The notes beneath the pieces are model-generated. The model ran no database searches. It worked only from the letters and a program-made list of their open reading frames with translations, and was not told the origin of the DNA. The position numbers and the translations under genes were made by a program. From positions 2,976,001-3,040,000 of the forward strand of contig NZ_CP080383.1 of the NCBI RefSeq assembly GCF_019443325.1: a stretch of DNA of 64,000 nt, in the 5' to 3' direction. The stretch is from Cryobacterium sp. PAMC25264. Lineage in GTDB: Bacteria > Actinomycetota > Actinomycetes > Actinomycetales > Microbacteriaceae. Position 1 is the stretch's first letter, and each line of letters opens with the position of its first letter. Below, piece by piece: positions 53,240-61,839 of the stretch.

Positions 53240-53300
53240 CGCGAACTGTGAGTAAAGCCCCACTTTTCGCGCTCGGGAGGTGCTTAGCTCACAGTTCGCG
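53240..53300. repeat. Inverted repeat between purD and purC
   Basis: CGCGAACTGTGAG (53240-53252) is exactly complementary to CTCACAGTTCGCG (53288-53300). The next bases (TAAAGC and GCTTA) also nearly pair, giving a long imperfect stem of the REP/MITE kind. It begins 13 bases after the purD stop. Confidence 0.65.
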
Positions 53301-53335
53301 GACGTGGTCTCGCGGGGATGCGAGAGAATGAGGGC

Positions 53336-54313
53336 GTGACTTTCGACGACAAGAACCTCGCCTCCGCTCCGGGCTCGACCGCCGGCGCCACTTCTGGCTC
53401 CACAGAGTTCGCCCCGGAGACGCTGCAGCTTGACGGCTGGCGGCACGTGTACTCGGGCAAGGTGCGCGACCTCTACGTTCCCGCGGACGCCACCGATTTG
53501 GCGACCGCCGACCGGGTGCTCGTCGTGGCCAGCGACCGGGTGAGCGCGTTCGACCACGTCCTCGAACCCGGCATCCCGGGCAAGGGCGAGCTGCTCACCA
53601 CGCTCAGCCTGTGGTGGTTCGACCAGCTCGACGGCGTGCCCAATCACCTCGTGCCCGACCACCGAGTGGATGCGTCGAGCCTGATCCCCGCCGCCGTGGC
53701 CGGCCGGGCGATGCTCTGCAAGACCCTGGACATGTACCCGATCGAGTGCGTCGTGCGCGGCTACCTCACCGGTTCGGGCTGGCTCGAGTACGTGGCCAGC
53801 CGCACCGTCTGCGGCATCCCGCTGCCGGACGGGTTGCAGAACGGCGACCGGCTGCCCGAACCGATCTACACCCCGGCCTGGAAGGCCCCGATGGGCGAGC
53901 ACGACGAGAACATCTCGTTCGAGCGCACCGTGGAGCTCGTGGGAGCCGACGTGGCCACCGCCCTGCGCGACGCATCGCTCGAGATCTTTCGCCGCGCATC
54001 AGCGATCGCGGAAGCAGCCGGCGTGATCCTGGCCGACACCAAGTTCGAGTTCGGCGCCGACCGCGCCACCGGGGTGCTCACTCTGGGTGACGAAGTGCTC
54101 ACGAGCGACTCCAGCCGGTACTGGGACGCCGCCCAGTGGCTTGCCGGCGTCACCCCGGCCGAGCGGATGGCCAGCTTCGACAAGCAGATCGTGCGCGACT
54201 GGCTCTCCGCCCACTGGGACCAGACCGGAACCCCGCCCGTGCTGCCCGCCGAGATCGTGGAGCAGACCGCGGCCCGGTACCGCGAGCTGTTCGGGTTATT
54301 GGCCGCAGGGTAG
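53336..54313 (+). CDS. purC: Phosphoribosylaminoimidazole-succinocarboxamide synthase
   Basis: This enzyme joins CAIR and aspartate with ATP to give SAICAR. The protein has about 325 residues: a 35-residue variable N-terminus, then HVYSGKVRDLYVP (the SAICAR synthetase phosphate-binding strand), VVASDRVSAFDHVLEPGIPGKG, ECVVRGYLTGSGW, APMGEHDENISFE, ILADTKFEFG and LTLGDEVLTSDSSRYWD. GTG 53336 is used because AGGG lies 5 bases upstream; ATG 53318 is an in-frame alternative. It is probably co-transcribed with purD. Confidence 0.96.
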   Translation: MTFDDKNLASAPGSTAGATSGSTEFAPETLQLDGWRHVYSGKVRDLYVPADATDLATADRVLVVASDRVSAFDHVLEPGIPGKGELLTTLSLWWFDQLDGVPNHLVPDHRVDASSLIPAAVAGRAMLCKTLDMYPIECVVRGYLTGSGWLEYVASRTVCGIPLPDGLQNGDRLPEPIYTPAWKAPMGEHDENISFERTVELVGADVATALRDASLEIFRRASAIAEAAGVILADTKFEFGADRATGVLTLGDEVLTSDSSRYWDAAQWLAGVTPAERMASFDKQIVRDWLSAHWDQTGTPPVLPAEIVEQTAARYRELFGLLAAG

Positions 54314-54332
54314 CCGCAGCCGCAGCCGCAGC

Positions 54333-54410
54333 CGCAAAAAAGGAGATAGTCCTGAAAAAAGGACCGTTTCAGCTCTTGCGTCCTTTTTTGCGCACTTTGT
54401 CCTTTTTCCG
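54333..54410. terminator. Terminator-like repeat element after purC
   Basis: CGCAAAAAAGGA (54333-54344) pairs exactly with TCCTTTTTTGCG (54381-54392), and an inner GTCCT/AGGAC hairpin sits between them. The downstream part TCCTTTTTTG..CACTTTGTCCTTTTT is shared with the element after purQ (59540-59564). The stem ends in T runs in both directions, so it may stop both purC and the convergent tetR transcript. Confidence 0.7.
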
Positions 54411-54436
54411 GTGGCGACCGTGCTTGCGTAAGCGGG

Positions 54437-55138
54437 TCAGTGGGCCGCGCGGGAACCGCGGGCGGCGCGCGTGGCACGCCGGGTGAGTCCGTGCACGGTG
54501 GCCTGGAACTCCTTGACACTCAGGGGACGCCCGGGCAGCTTGGGCCGGGGCTTCTCCGGCATGCGCAGACCGTCGAGCACGAGGGAGAGCTGCCGGCGCC
54601 ACTGGCCGGTGTAACCACCGCCGAGGGTGCCGAGGGATCCGATCATGGTGACCAGCACGGCCAGGTCCATCGAGTCGACGTCGGGGCGCAGGTCGCCGTC
54701 CTTCTTCGCCTGCGCCACCAGCGACGCGATGAAACCCTCGAACTCCACCGACGGCCGGGCCGTGGGATCGATGGTGGCCATCCGCTTGAGGATGGGCGGC
54801 AGCGACGGGTCGGCGACAAGCCATTCGGCGAGGCGCTCGGTGTAGAGCACCACCCCGGCCCACGCCGTGGCGGCCGCGGCGATCTCCTCGCGCACGGCGA
54901 ACAGCTCGGCCAGAGCGATGTCGTAAAGCGCCCGCACCAGGTCGTCGCGGGTGGGGAAATTGCGGTACAGGGTGGCCACGCCCACGTCGGCGCGGCGGGC
55001 GATTTCCTCGAGTGAGGCGTCGACCCCATCTTCGGCGATGAGTCTGCGCGCCTCGTCAATGAGGCGTTCGCGGTTCTGCCTGGCGTCACGGCGCCGCGGC
55101 TGGGACGCGTCCTGCGGGGGCCGGGCAGAGGTAGTCAT
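54437..55138 (-). CDS. TetR-family transcriptional regulator
   Basis: This is a 233-residue repressor. The N-terminal helix-turn-helix reads NRERLIDEARRLIAEDGVDASLEEIARRADVGVATLYRNF (split here; residues 20-62). The ligand-binding helices follow to about 200, and the tail is basic (GLTRRATRAARGSR). ATG 55138 is used instead of the longer open frame. It is divergent from kynA with a 185-base gap, so control of the kynurenine genes is a reasonable inference. No ligand can be read. Confidence 0.88.
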   Translation of the reverse strand: MTTSARPPQDASQPRRRDARQNRERLIDEARRLIAEDGVDASLEEIARRADVGVATLYRNFPTRDDLVRALYDIALAELFAVREEIAAAATAWAGVVLYTERLAEWLVADPSLPPILKRMATIDPTARPSVEFEGFIASLVAQAKKDGDLRPDVDSMDLAVLVTMIGSLGTLGGGYTGQWRRQLSLVLDGLRMPEKPRPKLPGRPLSVKEFQATVHGLTRRATRAARGSRAAH

Positions 55139-55323
55139 GGGCTTGATTCTAGATCCCCTTCCTCCGAGGCCTCGGAGGGACCCCTCCTCGCCGGTCAGGG
55201 CGGGCGGATGCCTCGCCACACCCTGGCGTGTCGGCCGCACACCTCGTGTTGCACCCTGCCGTGCCGAACAGACACAATTCAGGGACAGCCGCGGCGCGAC
55301 GAGCTCCCGGCAGGAAGGACACT

Positions 55324-56178
55324 GTGTCAGTCGAGAACAACACCCGCGACTTCGAGGCGGAGATCGTCACCGATTTCCGGGAGCGGATGAGCTACGGCGG
55401 CTACCTCGACCTCGACACCCTGCTCGCGGCACAGAAGCCCGTGAGCACCCCGGAGCACCACGACGAGCTGCTCTTCATCATCCAGCACCAGACCACCGAG
55501 CTCTGGCTCAAGCTCGTGCTGCACGAGCTGCGCGCGGCCGCGGAGAATCTGCGCAACGACAGGCTACCGCCGGCGCTGAAGGGCATCGCCCGGGTCAAGC
55601 ACATCCAGCGCACGCTCACCGAACAGTGGTCGGTGCTCGCGACGCTGACGCCCACCGAGTACGCCCAGTTCCGGGACTTCCTCGGCAGCTCCTCGGGCTT
55701 CCAGTCCTACCAGTACCGTGCGGTGGAGTTCGTGCTCGGCAACAAGCATCCGCGCATGCTCGAGCTGTTCGCCGCCGATGCCGCGGCCCACGCCCTGCTC
55801 ACCGAGGTGTACGAGGCGCCGAGCATCTACGACGAGTTCCTGCGCTACCTGCACCGCCAGGGCTTCGACGTGCCGGCCACAGTACTCGACCGCGACGTCA
55901 CCGAAGCCTGGGTGCTGCACCCCGAACTGGTGCATACCTTCCGTGGAATATACGAGAACCACACCGACAACTGGAACGTGTACGAGGCCTGCGAGGAACT
56001 CGTCGACCTCGAGGACAACTTCCAACTCTGGCGCTTCCGACACCTCAAGACCGTGCAGCGCATCATCGGCATGAAGCCCGGCACCGGCGGATCAAGCGGA
56101 GCCTCATTCCTGCAGAAGGCGCTCGAACTCACCTTCTTCCCCGAGCTGTTCGCCGTGCGCACCGAGGCGGGCCCGTGA
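55324..56178 (+). CDS. kynA: Tryptophan 2,3-dioxygenase
   Basis: This haem enzyme oxidises L-tryptophan to N-formyl-L-kynurenine, the entry to the kynurenine pathway. The 284-residue protein has MSYGGYLDLDTLLAAQ, FIIQHQTTELWLKLVLHEL (substrate-binding and distal region) and SSSGFQSYQYRAVEF. The RHLKTVQRIIGMKPGTGGSSG block contains the proximal haem histidine and the GTGGSSG loop. It starts at GTG 55324 with GGAAGG upstream. The stop overlaps the next start (GTGA, 56175-56178). Confidence 0.97.
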   Translation: MSVENNTRDFEAEIVTDFRERMSYGGYLDLDTLLAAQKPVSTPEHHDELLFIIQHQTTELWLKLVLHELRAAAENLRNDRLPPALKGIARVKHIQRTLTEQWSVLATLTPTEYAQFRDFLGSSSGFQSYQYRAVEFVLGNKHPRMLELFAADAAAHALLTEVYEAPSIYDEFLRYLHRQGFDVPATVLDRDVTEAWVLHPELVHTFRGIYENHTDNWNVYEACEELVDLEDNFQLWRFRHLKTVQRIIGMKPGTGGSSGASFLQKALELTFFPELFAVRTEAGP

Positions 56179-57149
56179 CGGTGCAGCTGCCCGGGTTCCT
56201 CGACGCCCACGTTCATCTGGCGTTGATCGACCCGGCCGGGCTGGCCGCCGGCGGCATCTCCCGGGTGCTCGACCTCGGCGGCTGGACGCCCGGCTCGGCC
56301 GGCGACGCCGGCCGCGCTGCCGACGCCGGGCCCGAGGCGCGCTTTGCCGGGCAGTTCCTCGGCGCCCCCGGCGGATACCCGAGCAGGCAGGCCTGGGCGC
56401 CCACGGGCAGCTCCTGCCCGGTCGTCGGCCCGGCCGACGCCGCCGCGGCCGTGGCCCGGCAGGCCGCCGCCGGCGCATCCGTGATCAAGGTCACCCTCAA
56501 CTCCGCCGCCGGGCCGGTGCTCACCGCCGACACCCTCGCGGCGATCGTGGCCGCCGCGCACGAACGGATGCTGCCCGTCGCCGCCCACACCGAGGGCGCC
56601 GGCCAGGCATCCGCCGCGTTCGACGCCGGCGTCGACCTCCTCGCGCACACGCCGTTCAGCGAGGCCCTGCCGGAGAAGCTGCTCACCGCCATGGCCGGCC
56701 GGATGACCTGGATCAGCACCCTGGACATCCACGGCTGGGGCGACCCGACCAGTGCGTTCGAGGTGGCGAGCGACAACCTGGCCCGGTTCCACGCCGCGGG
56801 CGGCCGGGTGCTCTACGGCACCGACCTGGGCAACGGCCCGCTGCCGGTGGGGCTGAACCGGCGCGAGATCGAAGCGCTGCTGGCCTGCGGCCTCACACCC
56901 GACGAAGTGCTCGCCGCGCTCACGGCCGACTTCCCGAGCCGCACCCCGGCTCACCGCGCCGCCGGCCCGGACGCAACCGGGCACCGGGTTACCGTTATAC
57001 CCGGCGGCCGCCCCACCGACCCGCACGAGCTAGCCGGATTCATCGACTGGCTGCTCGGCGCTCGCTCAGTGGCCGCTGGTTCAGTTCCCGCTCGCTCAGT
57101 GTCCACCCGCTCACTCGCCCGGCCCGACCTCGAGGACCACCACTCATGA
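56175..57149 (+). CDS. Metal-dependent amidohydrolase in the kynurenine operon
   Basis: The 324-residue amidohydrolase-superfamily protein has a full set of metal and catalytic residues by position: H12 and H14 in DAHVHL, K105 in VIKVTL (the carbamylated-lysine position), H138 in AHTEG, H158 in LAHTPFS and D217 in YGTDLG. It is translationally coupled on both sides, overlapping kynA (GTGA) and kynU (ATGA, 57146-57149). No kynurenine formamidase (KynB cyclase-like) gene is visible, so hydrolysis of N-formylkynurenine by this enzyme is an attractive inference. The superfamily includes deformylases, lactonases and cyclic amidases, so this is not proven. Confidence 0.75.
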   Translation: MTVQLPGFLDAHVHLALIDPAGLAAGGISRVLDLGGWTPGSAGDAGRAADAGPEARFAGQFLGAPGGYPSRQAWAPTGSSCPVVGPADAAAAVARQAAAGASVIKVTLNSAAGPVLTADTLAAIVAAAHERMLPVAAHTEGAGQASAAFDAGVDLLAHTPFSEALPEKLLTAMAGRMTWISTLDIHGWGDPTSAFEVASDNLARFHAAGGRVLYGTDLGNGPLPVGLNRREIEALLACGLTPDEVLAALTADFPSRTPAHRAAGPDATGHRVTVIPGGRPTDPHELAGFIDWLLGARSVAAGSVPARSVSTRSLARPDLEDHHS

Positions 57150-58473
57150 CCCAGCACGACAGCAGCGTGACCGAGGGCCTCGACGCCCATCTCGCCTTCG
57201 CCCGCCGGATGGACCGCATCGACGGCCTCGGACACTACCGCCGCCGGTTCGTGGGGCTCGACGACAGAGCGGCCGGCGTGGCCGGCGCATCCGCCCGGCG
57301 AACCCGGTGGCCTACCTCGACGGCAATTCCCTCGGCCGCCCCACCATCGCCAGCGTTGAGCGCATCACCGAGTTCCTCGGCAACGCCTGGGGAACCCGGC
57401 TGATTCGCGGCTGGGACGACGAATGGATGGAGCTGCCGCTCACCATCGGCGACGCCCTCGGCCGGGCTGCGCTCGGCGCCGCCCCCGGCCAGGTGTACAT
57501 CGGCGACTCCACCACCGTCACCCTGTACAAGCTCGCCCGCGCGGCCGTGGACTCGTTGCCGGCCCGCAGCGAGATCGTGCTCGACACCGACAACTTCCCC
57601 ACCGACCGCTACGTGCTGGCCGGCATCGCAGCCGAACGCGGCCTCACCCTGCGCTGGATCGAGTCGAGCACCACCGGCGGCGTCACCGTAGACCAGGTGC
57701 GCGCCGTCGTGGGCCCGCAGACCGCGCTCGTGGTGCTCAGCCACGTGGCCTATCGCTCCGGGTTCCTCGCCGACGTGCCCGCGATCACCGCCGCCGTGCA
57801 CGAGGCCGGCGCGCTCGTGCTCTGGGACCTCTGCCACTCGGCCGGCTCCGTGCCGGTGAACCTCGACCTCGACGGCGTCGACCTGGCCGTCGGCTGCAGT
57901 TACAAGTACCTCAACGGCGGTCCAGGCGCCCCCGCGTACGGCTATGTGCGCGCCGAGCTGCAGCCCGATCTGTCCCAGCCGATCCAGGGGTGGATGGGCG
58001 CCGCCGACGTCTTCGCGATGGGGCCGGAGTACGTGCCGGCCACGGGCATCCGCCGCTTCATGAGCGGCACCCCGGCGATCGTGGGGATGCTCGCCATGCA
58101 GGACACCATCGCCATGATCGACGAGGTGGGCATCGATGCGGTGCGGGCCAAGTCGGTGGCGCTGACCGAGTTCGCGCTCGAGCTGGTGGATGCCTGGCTG
58201 GTGCCGCTCGGCGTCACCGTGGCCTCCCCCCGCGAACACACCCATCGCGGCGGCCACATCACCGTGGACCACCCGGCCATGCGCCAGGTCACCCGGATCC
58301 TCTGGGAGCACGACGTGATCCCCGACTTCCGCGCGCCGGAGGGCCTCCGCATCGGGCTGTCTCCGCTGAGCACGAGCTTCGTGGAGACCTACGAGGGCGT
58401 CGCGGCCGTGCGCGACGTGCTGCGCGGCATCCTGCTCGGCCAGGCCGGACTCGCCCCGGCTGCGGGCCTGTAG
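57146..58473 (+). pseudogene. kynU: Kynureninase, frameshifted near 57310
   Basis: This PLP enzyme cleaves kynurenine to anthranilate and alanine. The ATG at 57146, coupled to the amidohydrolase, reads TEGLDAHLAFARRMDRIDGL ... FVGLDDRAAGVAGAS, the normal N-terminus. From about 57305 the coding moves one phase: [79 protein letters not shown] (PLP lysine) and the remaining C-terminus, ending at 58473. The base string ccgcccggcg would restore the frame as ccgccccggcg, giving about 442 residues. It is either a true loss of the last pathway step or a sequence error; the rest of the gene is undamaged. Confidence 0.82.
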
Positions 58474-58512
58474 AATCGACGCATCCGCCCCCGACGTCTT
58501 ACGGAGTGAGCC

Positions 58513-58781
58513 ATGCCAACCATCGTCGTAGAAGTTATGCCCAAGGCAGAACTGCTCGATCCCCAGGGCAAGGCCGTCGCCGGCGCCCTCCGCCGCCTGG
58601 GCAAGACCGAGTTCACCGGCGTGCGCGTCGGCAAGCGATTCGAGCTCACCGTCGAGGGCCCCGCGGACGCCGCGCTCCTCGCCGAAGTGCAGGAGCTCGC
58701 CGACACCGTGCTCTCCAACTCCGTGATCGAGGATGTCACCGGCATCTTCGTGCTCGAAGCTGCCGCCGGGGAAACGCACTG

Positions 58782-58782
<1 letters not shown>
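58513..58782 (+). CDS. purS: Phosphoribosylformylglycinamidine synthase subunit PurS
   Basis: The 89-residue small subunit of the three-part FGAM synthetase (PurS-PurQ-PurL) transfers ammonia between the glutaminase and synthetase subunits. The sequence [35 protein letters not shown] and [14 protein letters not shown] is canonical. Its stop overlaps the purQ start (TGATG), and it begins 39 bases after the kynU stop. purL is not in the window. Confidence 0.95.
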
Positions 58783-59480
<698 letters not shown>

Positions 59481-59499
59481 CAGGGTGCACGTTGGAAGG

Positions 59500-59565
59500 A
59501 CTTCGGTCCCAAAATAGGACGATCCAAGCCATCGCATCCTTTTTTGACCACTTTGTCCTTTTTTG
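59500..59565. terminator. Terminator-like repeat element after purQ
   Basis: It contains a GGAC-TTCG-GTCC hairpin with a stable UUCG-type loop (about 59499-59510), then GCATCCTTTTTTGACCACTTTGTCCTTTTTT. The second half closely matches the element after purC (54378-54407). The T runs after the hairpin suit termination of the purSQ transcript. Confidence 0.65.
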
Positions 59566-59661
59566 AGGGCGAGCGGGTTCCATCCTTCGACGGATGCTCC
59601 GCCCAGGCGGGCCTGACAGGCTGGAAGTTGACCTGCCCGCCGACCACGCCCAGGAGTTGCC

Positions 59662-60132
59662 GTGTCACCCCGTCTGCTGTACCGCATCCTCTCGATCGCC
59701 GAGGCGATCACCTGGACGATCCTGATCACCGCGATGCTGCTCAAGTACGTGTTCGCGCCGGGCGAGTTCGGCGACGGTGCCGTGCGGGTGGGCGGGTTTG
59801 TGCACGGGCTGGTGTTCCTGGCATACGGGATCACCGCGGTGCTCGTGGGCGTCAACCAGCACTGGCGACCCCGGCTGATGCTCCTCGCCGTGTCCACGGC
59901 CGTGGTGCCCTACGCCACGATCCCCTTCGACCGCTGGCTCGAGCGCCGCAACCTGCTGGGCGGCGGCTGGCGCCGGGAGGCCACGGACGACCCCCGCGAC
60001 CACACCGTGGTGAGCCGGCTGCTCCGAGTCGGGCTCGCCCGGCCGGTGCTGCTGGCGTCCGTTCTGGTGGTCGGCCTGGTCGCCGTGTTCACGACACTGC
60101 TCGTGATGGGCCCGCCCGGCGGCGGCGCCTGA
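59662..60132 (+). CDS. DUF3817 integral membrane protein
   Basis: This 156-residue protein starts at GTG 59662 with AGGAG upstream. It has three clear helices in the N-terminal DUF3817 domain (YRILSIAEAITWTILITAMLLKY, VHGLVFLAYGITAVLVGV, RLMLLAVSTAVVPYATI) and a fourth at the C-terminus (VLLASVLVVGLVAVFTTLLVM). The motif FDRWLERRNLL is typical. The family is widespread in actinobacteria, without an assigned function. It appears monocistronic. Confidence 0.87.
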   Translation: MSPRLLYRILSIAEAITWTILITAMLLKYVFAPGEFGDGAVRVGGFVHGLVFLAYGITAVLVGVNQHWRPRLMLLAVSTAVVPYATIPFDRWLERRNLLGGGWRREATDDPRDHTVVSRLLRVGLARPVLLASVLVVGLVAVFTTLLVMGPPGGGA

Positions 60133-60225
60133 CCTCGCCGCACTGGGTCACCGCTACCGCGTCCGTCGCTCAGCGGGGGCCCGCGCTGGACGCGCGAGCG
60201 TCGCGACCGTGTATGGTCGGTGCTG

Positions 60226-60312
60226 TACACGGGAGTCCGGTAAGCCGGGCTGAGAGGAAGCTTCCTAAGCTTCGACCGTTGAACCTGATCTGGATCATGC
60301 CAGCGCAGGGAG
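60226..60312 (+). ncRNA. TPP (THI-element) riboswitch
   Basis: The conserved blocks are all present in order: ACACGGGAGTCC, GGGCTGAGA (the pyrimidine-sensing CUGAGA), a variable hairpin (GGAAGCTT/AAGCTTC), then ACCGTTGAACCTGATCTGG and ATCATGCCAGCGCAGGGA. It lies 49 bases before ykoF, so thiamine pyrophosphate should switch off the ykoFEDC operon. The short distance to the start fits control of translation initiation. Confidence 0.95.
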
Positions 60313-60361
60313 AACGCACTCAACACCATCCCGTGCCCTGTTCACCGACAGAAGGCGCGAC

Positions 60362-61006
60362 ATGCCACATCCCACCCCCACCCTGCCCGACCCGGCGCCG
60401 GCGGCTTTCACGCCGCTCGAATTCGGCGTGGGTGCCCGCATCACGCTCGCCGTGATGAGCGACCGCTACGCCGAGATCATCCTGGACGCCCTCCGGAGCA
60501 CCGACACCGCCGGCCTCACCGTGGACACCGGTGTCGTGAGCACCTTCGTCGGCGGCGCCGAGGCCGACATCCTGCGCTACCTCACCGGCCTCATCGGCGC
60601 GGCCGCGCGGAGCGGCCACCATGTGACCGCCACCGTGCACTTCTCCCGCGGATGCCCCGGCGAGGTCGTCTGCGCCCTGCCCGGCGGCGCCGGGCCGCTG
60701 CGAAGCGAGATCCCCGCGGTGACTCCCGTGGGCATTGCCGCCGCGGGCGAGTGGGCGCTGTACCCGCTCGATGACGGCGGCCGCCCCGGAGTGCAGCCCG
60801 ACCACATGCGCGACATCTATGCGGCGATCGACTTCGCCAAGGCGAACGGCAGCTTCGTCGCCTCCGAGCACTTCGTAACGCGCCTGCAGGGCGACCTTGC
60901 CACCGTGCTGCAGACGGCCGCGGCCGGCTGGATCCTCGTGGGGCAGAGCGTGCAGCACGTCACCAGTCACCTCACGCTGTCGATCAACAGCCCCTCCGCG
61001 CGCTGA
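60362..61006 (+). CDS. ykoF: YkoF-family thiamine/HMP-binding protein
   Basis: This is a 214-residue cytosolic protein. Two tandem ferredoxin-like repeats are seen (GVGARITLAVMSDRYAEIIL ... VSTFVGGAEADILRYL; ALYPLDD ... SEHFVTRLQGDLATVL), as in YkoF, which binds thiamine and its pyrimidine precursor. It is the first gene after the TPP riboswitch. The next gene follows after 185 bases with no recognised element. Confidence 0.92.
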   Translation: MPHPTPTLPDPAPAAFTPLEFGVGARITLAVMSDRYAEIILDALRSTDTAGLTVDTGVVSTFVGGAEADILRYLTGLIGAAARSGHHVTATVHFSRGCPGEVVCALPGGAGPLRSEIPAVTPVGIAAAGEWALYPLDDGGRPGVQPDHMRDIYAAIDFAKANGSFVASEHFVTRLQGDLATVLQTAAAGWILVGQSVQHVTSHLTLSINSPSAR

Positions 61007-61191
61007 CCAGGCCCCCGCCGGGCGCCGTCTGACCTGGCGGCAGAGCACCCCGCGGACCTCACCCCTCGGCTCGGCACGTCGGGCTCCGCCTACCTGTTCG
61101 GCCACCGTGGCCGTTCCCGCACGCCTCCGTGTGCATTCCCCGGCCAGTTCCTGGCCGCCCTCGCTTTCCCTCTTTCATGAAGGACACCACC

Positions 61192-61839
61192 ATGTCTGCT
61201 GCACCCACCACCACCACCACCACCACCCCCGCCGCCGCATCCACCCGCCCTATTCACCGCTTCACTCTCAAGGACCTCGTGCTGATCGTCGTGCTCGGGG
61301 TGGTCTTCGGCTTCCTGTACTGGGCACTCGTGCAGGCGTGGACCGGGCTGTCGATCCTGCTCGGACCGGCCGGCGACCTCGCACAGCACGTACTGCTGGG
61401 CGGTTGGCTGCTCGTGGCGCCCATCGCCGTGGCCATCGTGCGCACCCGGTTCGCCGGGGTGATCGCCGAGGTGATCGCCTCCGTCATCGAGGTCGTGTTC
61501 CTCGGTTCGGCCGTCGGGCCGATGCTCTTCGTCGCCGCCGCGATCCAGGGTGCCGGCAGCGAGCTGCCCTTCGCGCTGCGCCGGTATTCGTCGTTCGGCT
61601 GGGGCAGTTACGCGCTGTCCGGGCTGTTCGGTTCGGGATTCGTGTTCATCTTCTCCGCCTTCCGCTCCGGTTGGTTCGGCCAGGACCTGTTCTTCCTCCG
61701 GTTGGGCATCCAACTGGCCTCCGGCGTCATCCTGGGCGGTTTGCTCGCCAAGGTGATTGTGGACGCGCTGGCCAAGACGGGGGTGGTCGACAACTACGCC
61801 ATCGGCCGCGCGCTGAATGCCGAGGCGGCGCGTGTCTGA
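61192..61839 (+). CDS. ykoE: YkoE, ECF transporter substrate-binding membrane subunit for thiamine precursor
   Basis: The 215-residue S-component has a Thr/Pro tail at the N-terminus, then six helices: LVLIVVLGVVFGFLYWALV, LLVAPIAVAIVRTR, VIASVIEVVFLGSAVGPMLF, a middle pair around ALSGLFGSGFVFIFSAF, and LASGVILGGLLAKVIVDAL. It binds hydroxymethylpyrimidine or thiamine. ATG 61192 has AAGGA 8 bases upstream; ATG 61177 is a less likely start. Its stop overlaps the ykoD start by eight bases. Confidence 0.92.
   Translation: MSAAPTTTTTTTPAAASTRPIHRFTLKDLVLIVVLGVVFGFLYWALVQAWTGLSILLGPAGDLAQHVLLGGWLLVAPIAVAIVRTRFAGVIAEVIASVIEVVFLGSAVGPMLFVAAAIQGAGSELPFALRRYSSFGWGSYALSGLFGSGFVFIFSAFRSGWFGQDLFFLRLGIQLASGVILGGLLAKVIVDALAKTGVVDNYAIGRALNAEAARV

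Noticed and set aside
54951..56174. Open frame upstream of the amidohydrolase start
   Set aside because: It overlaps kynA and part of tetR. The GTG at 56175 overlapping the kynA stop is the natural start.
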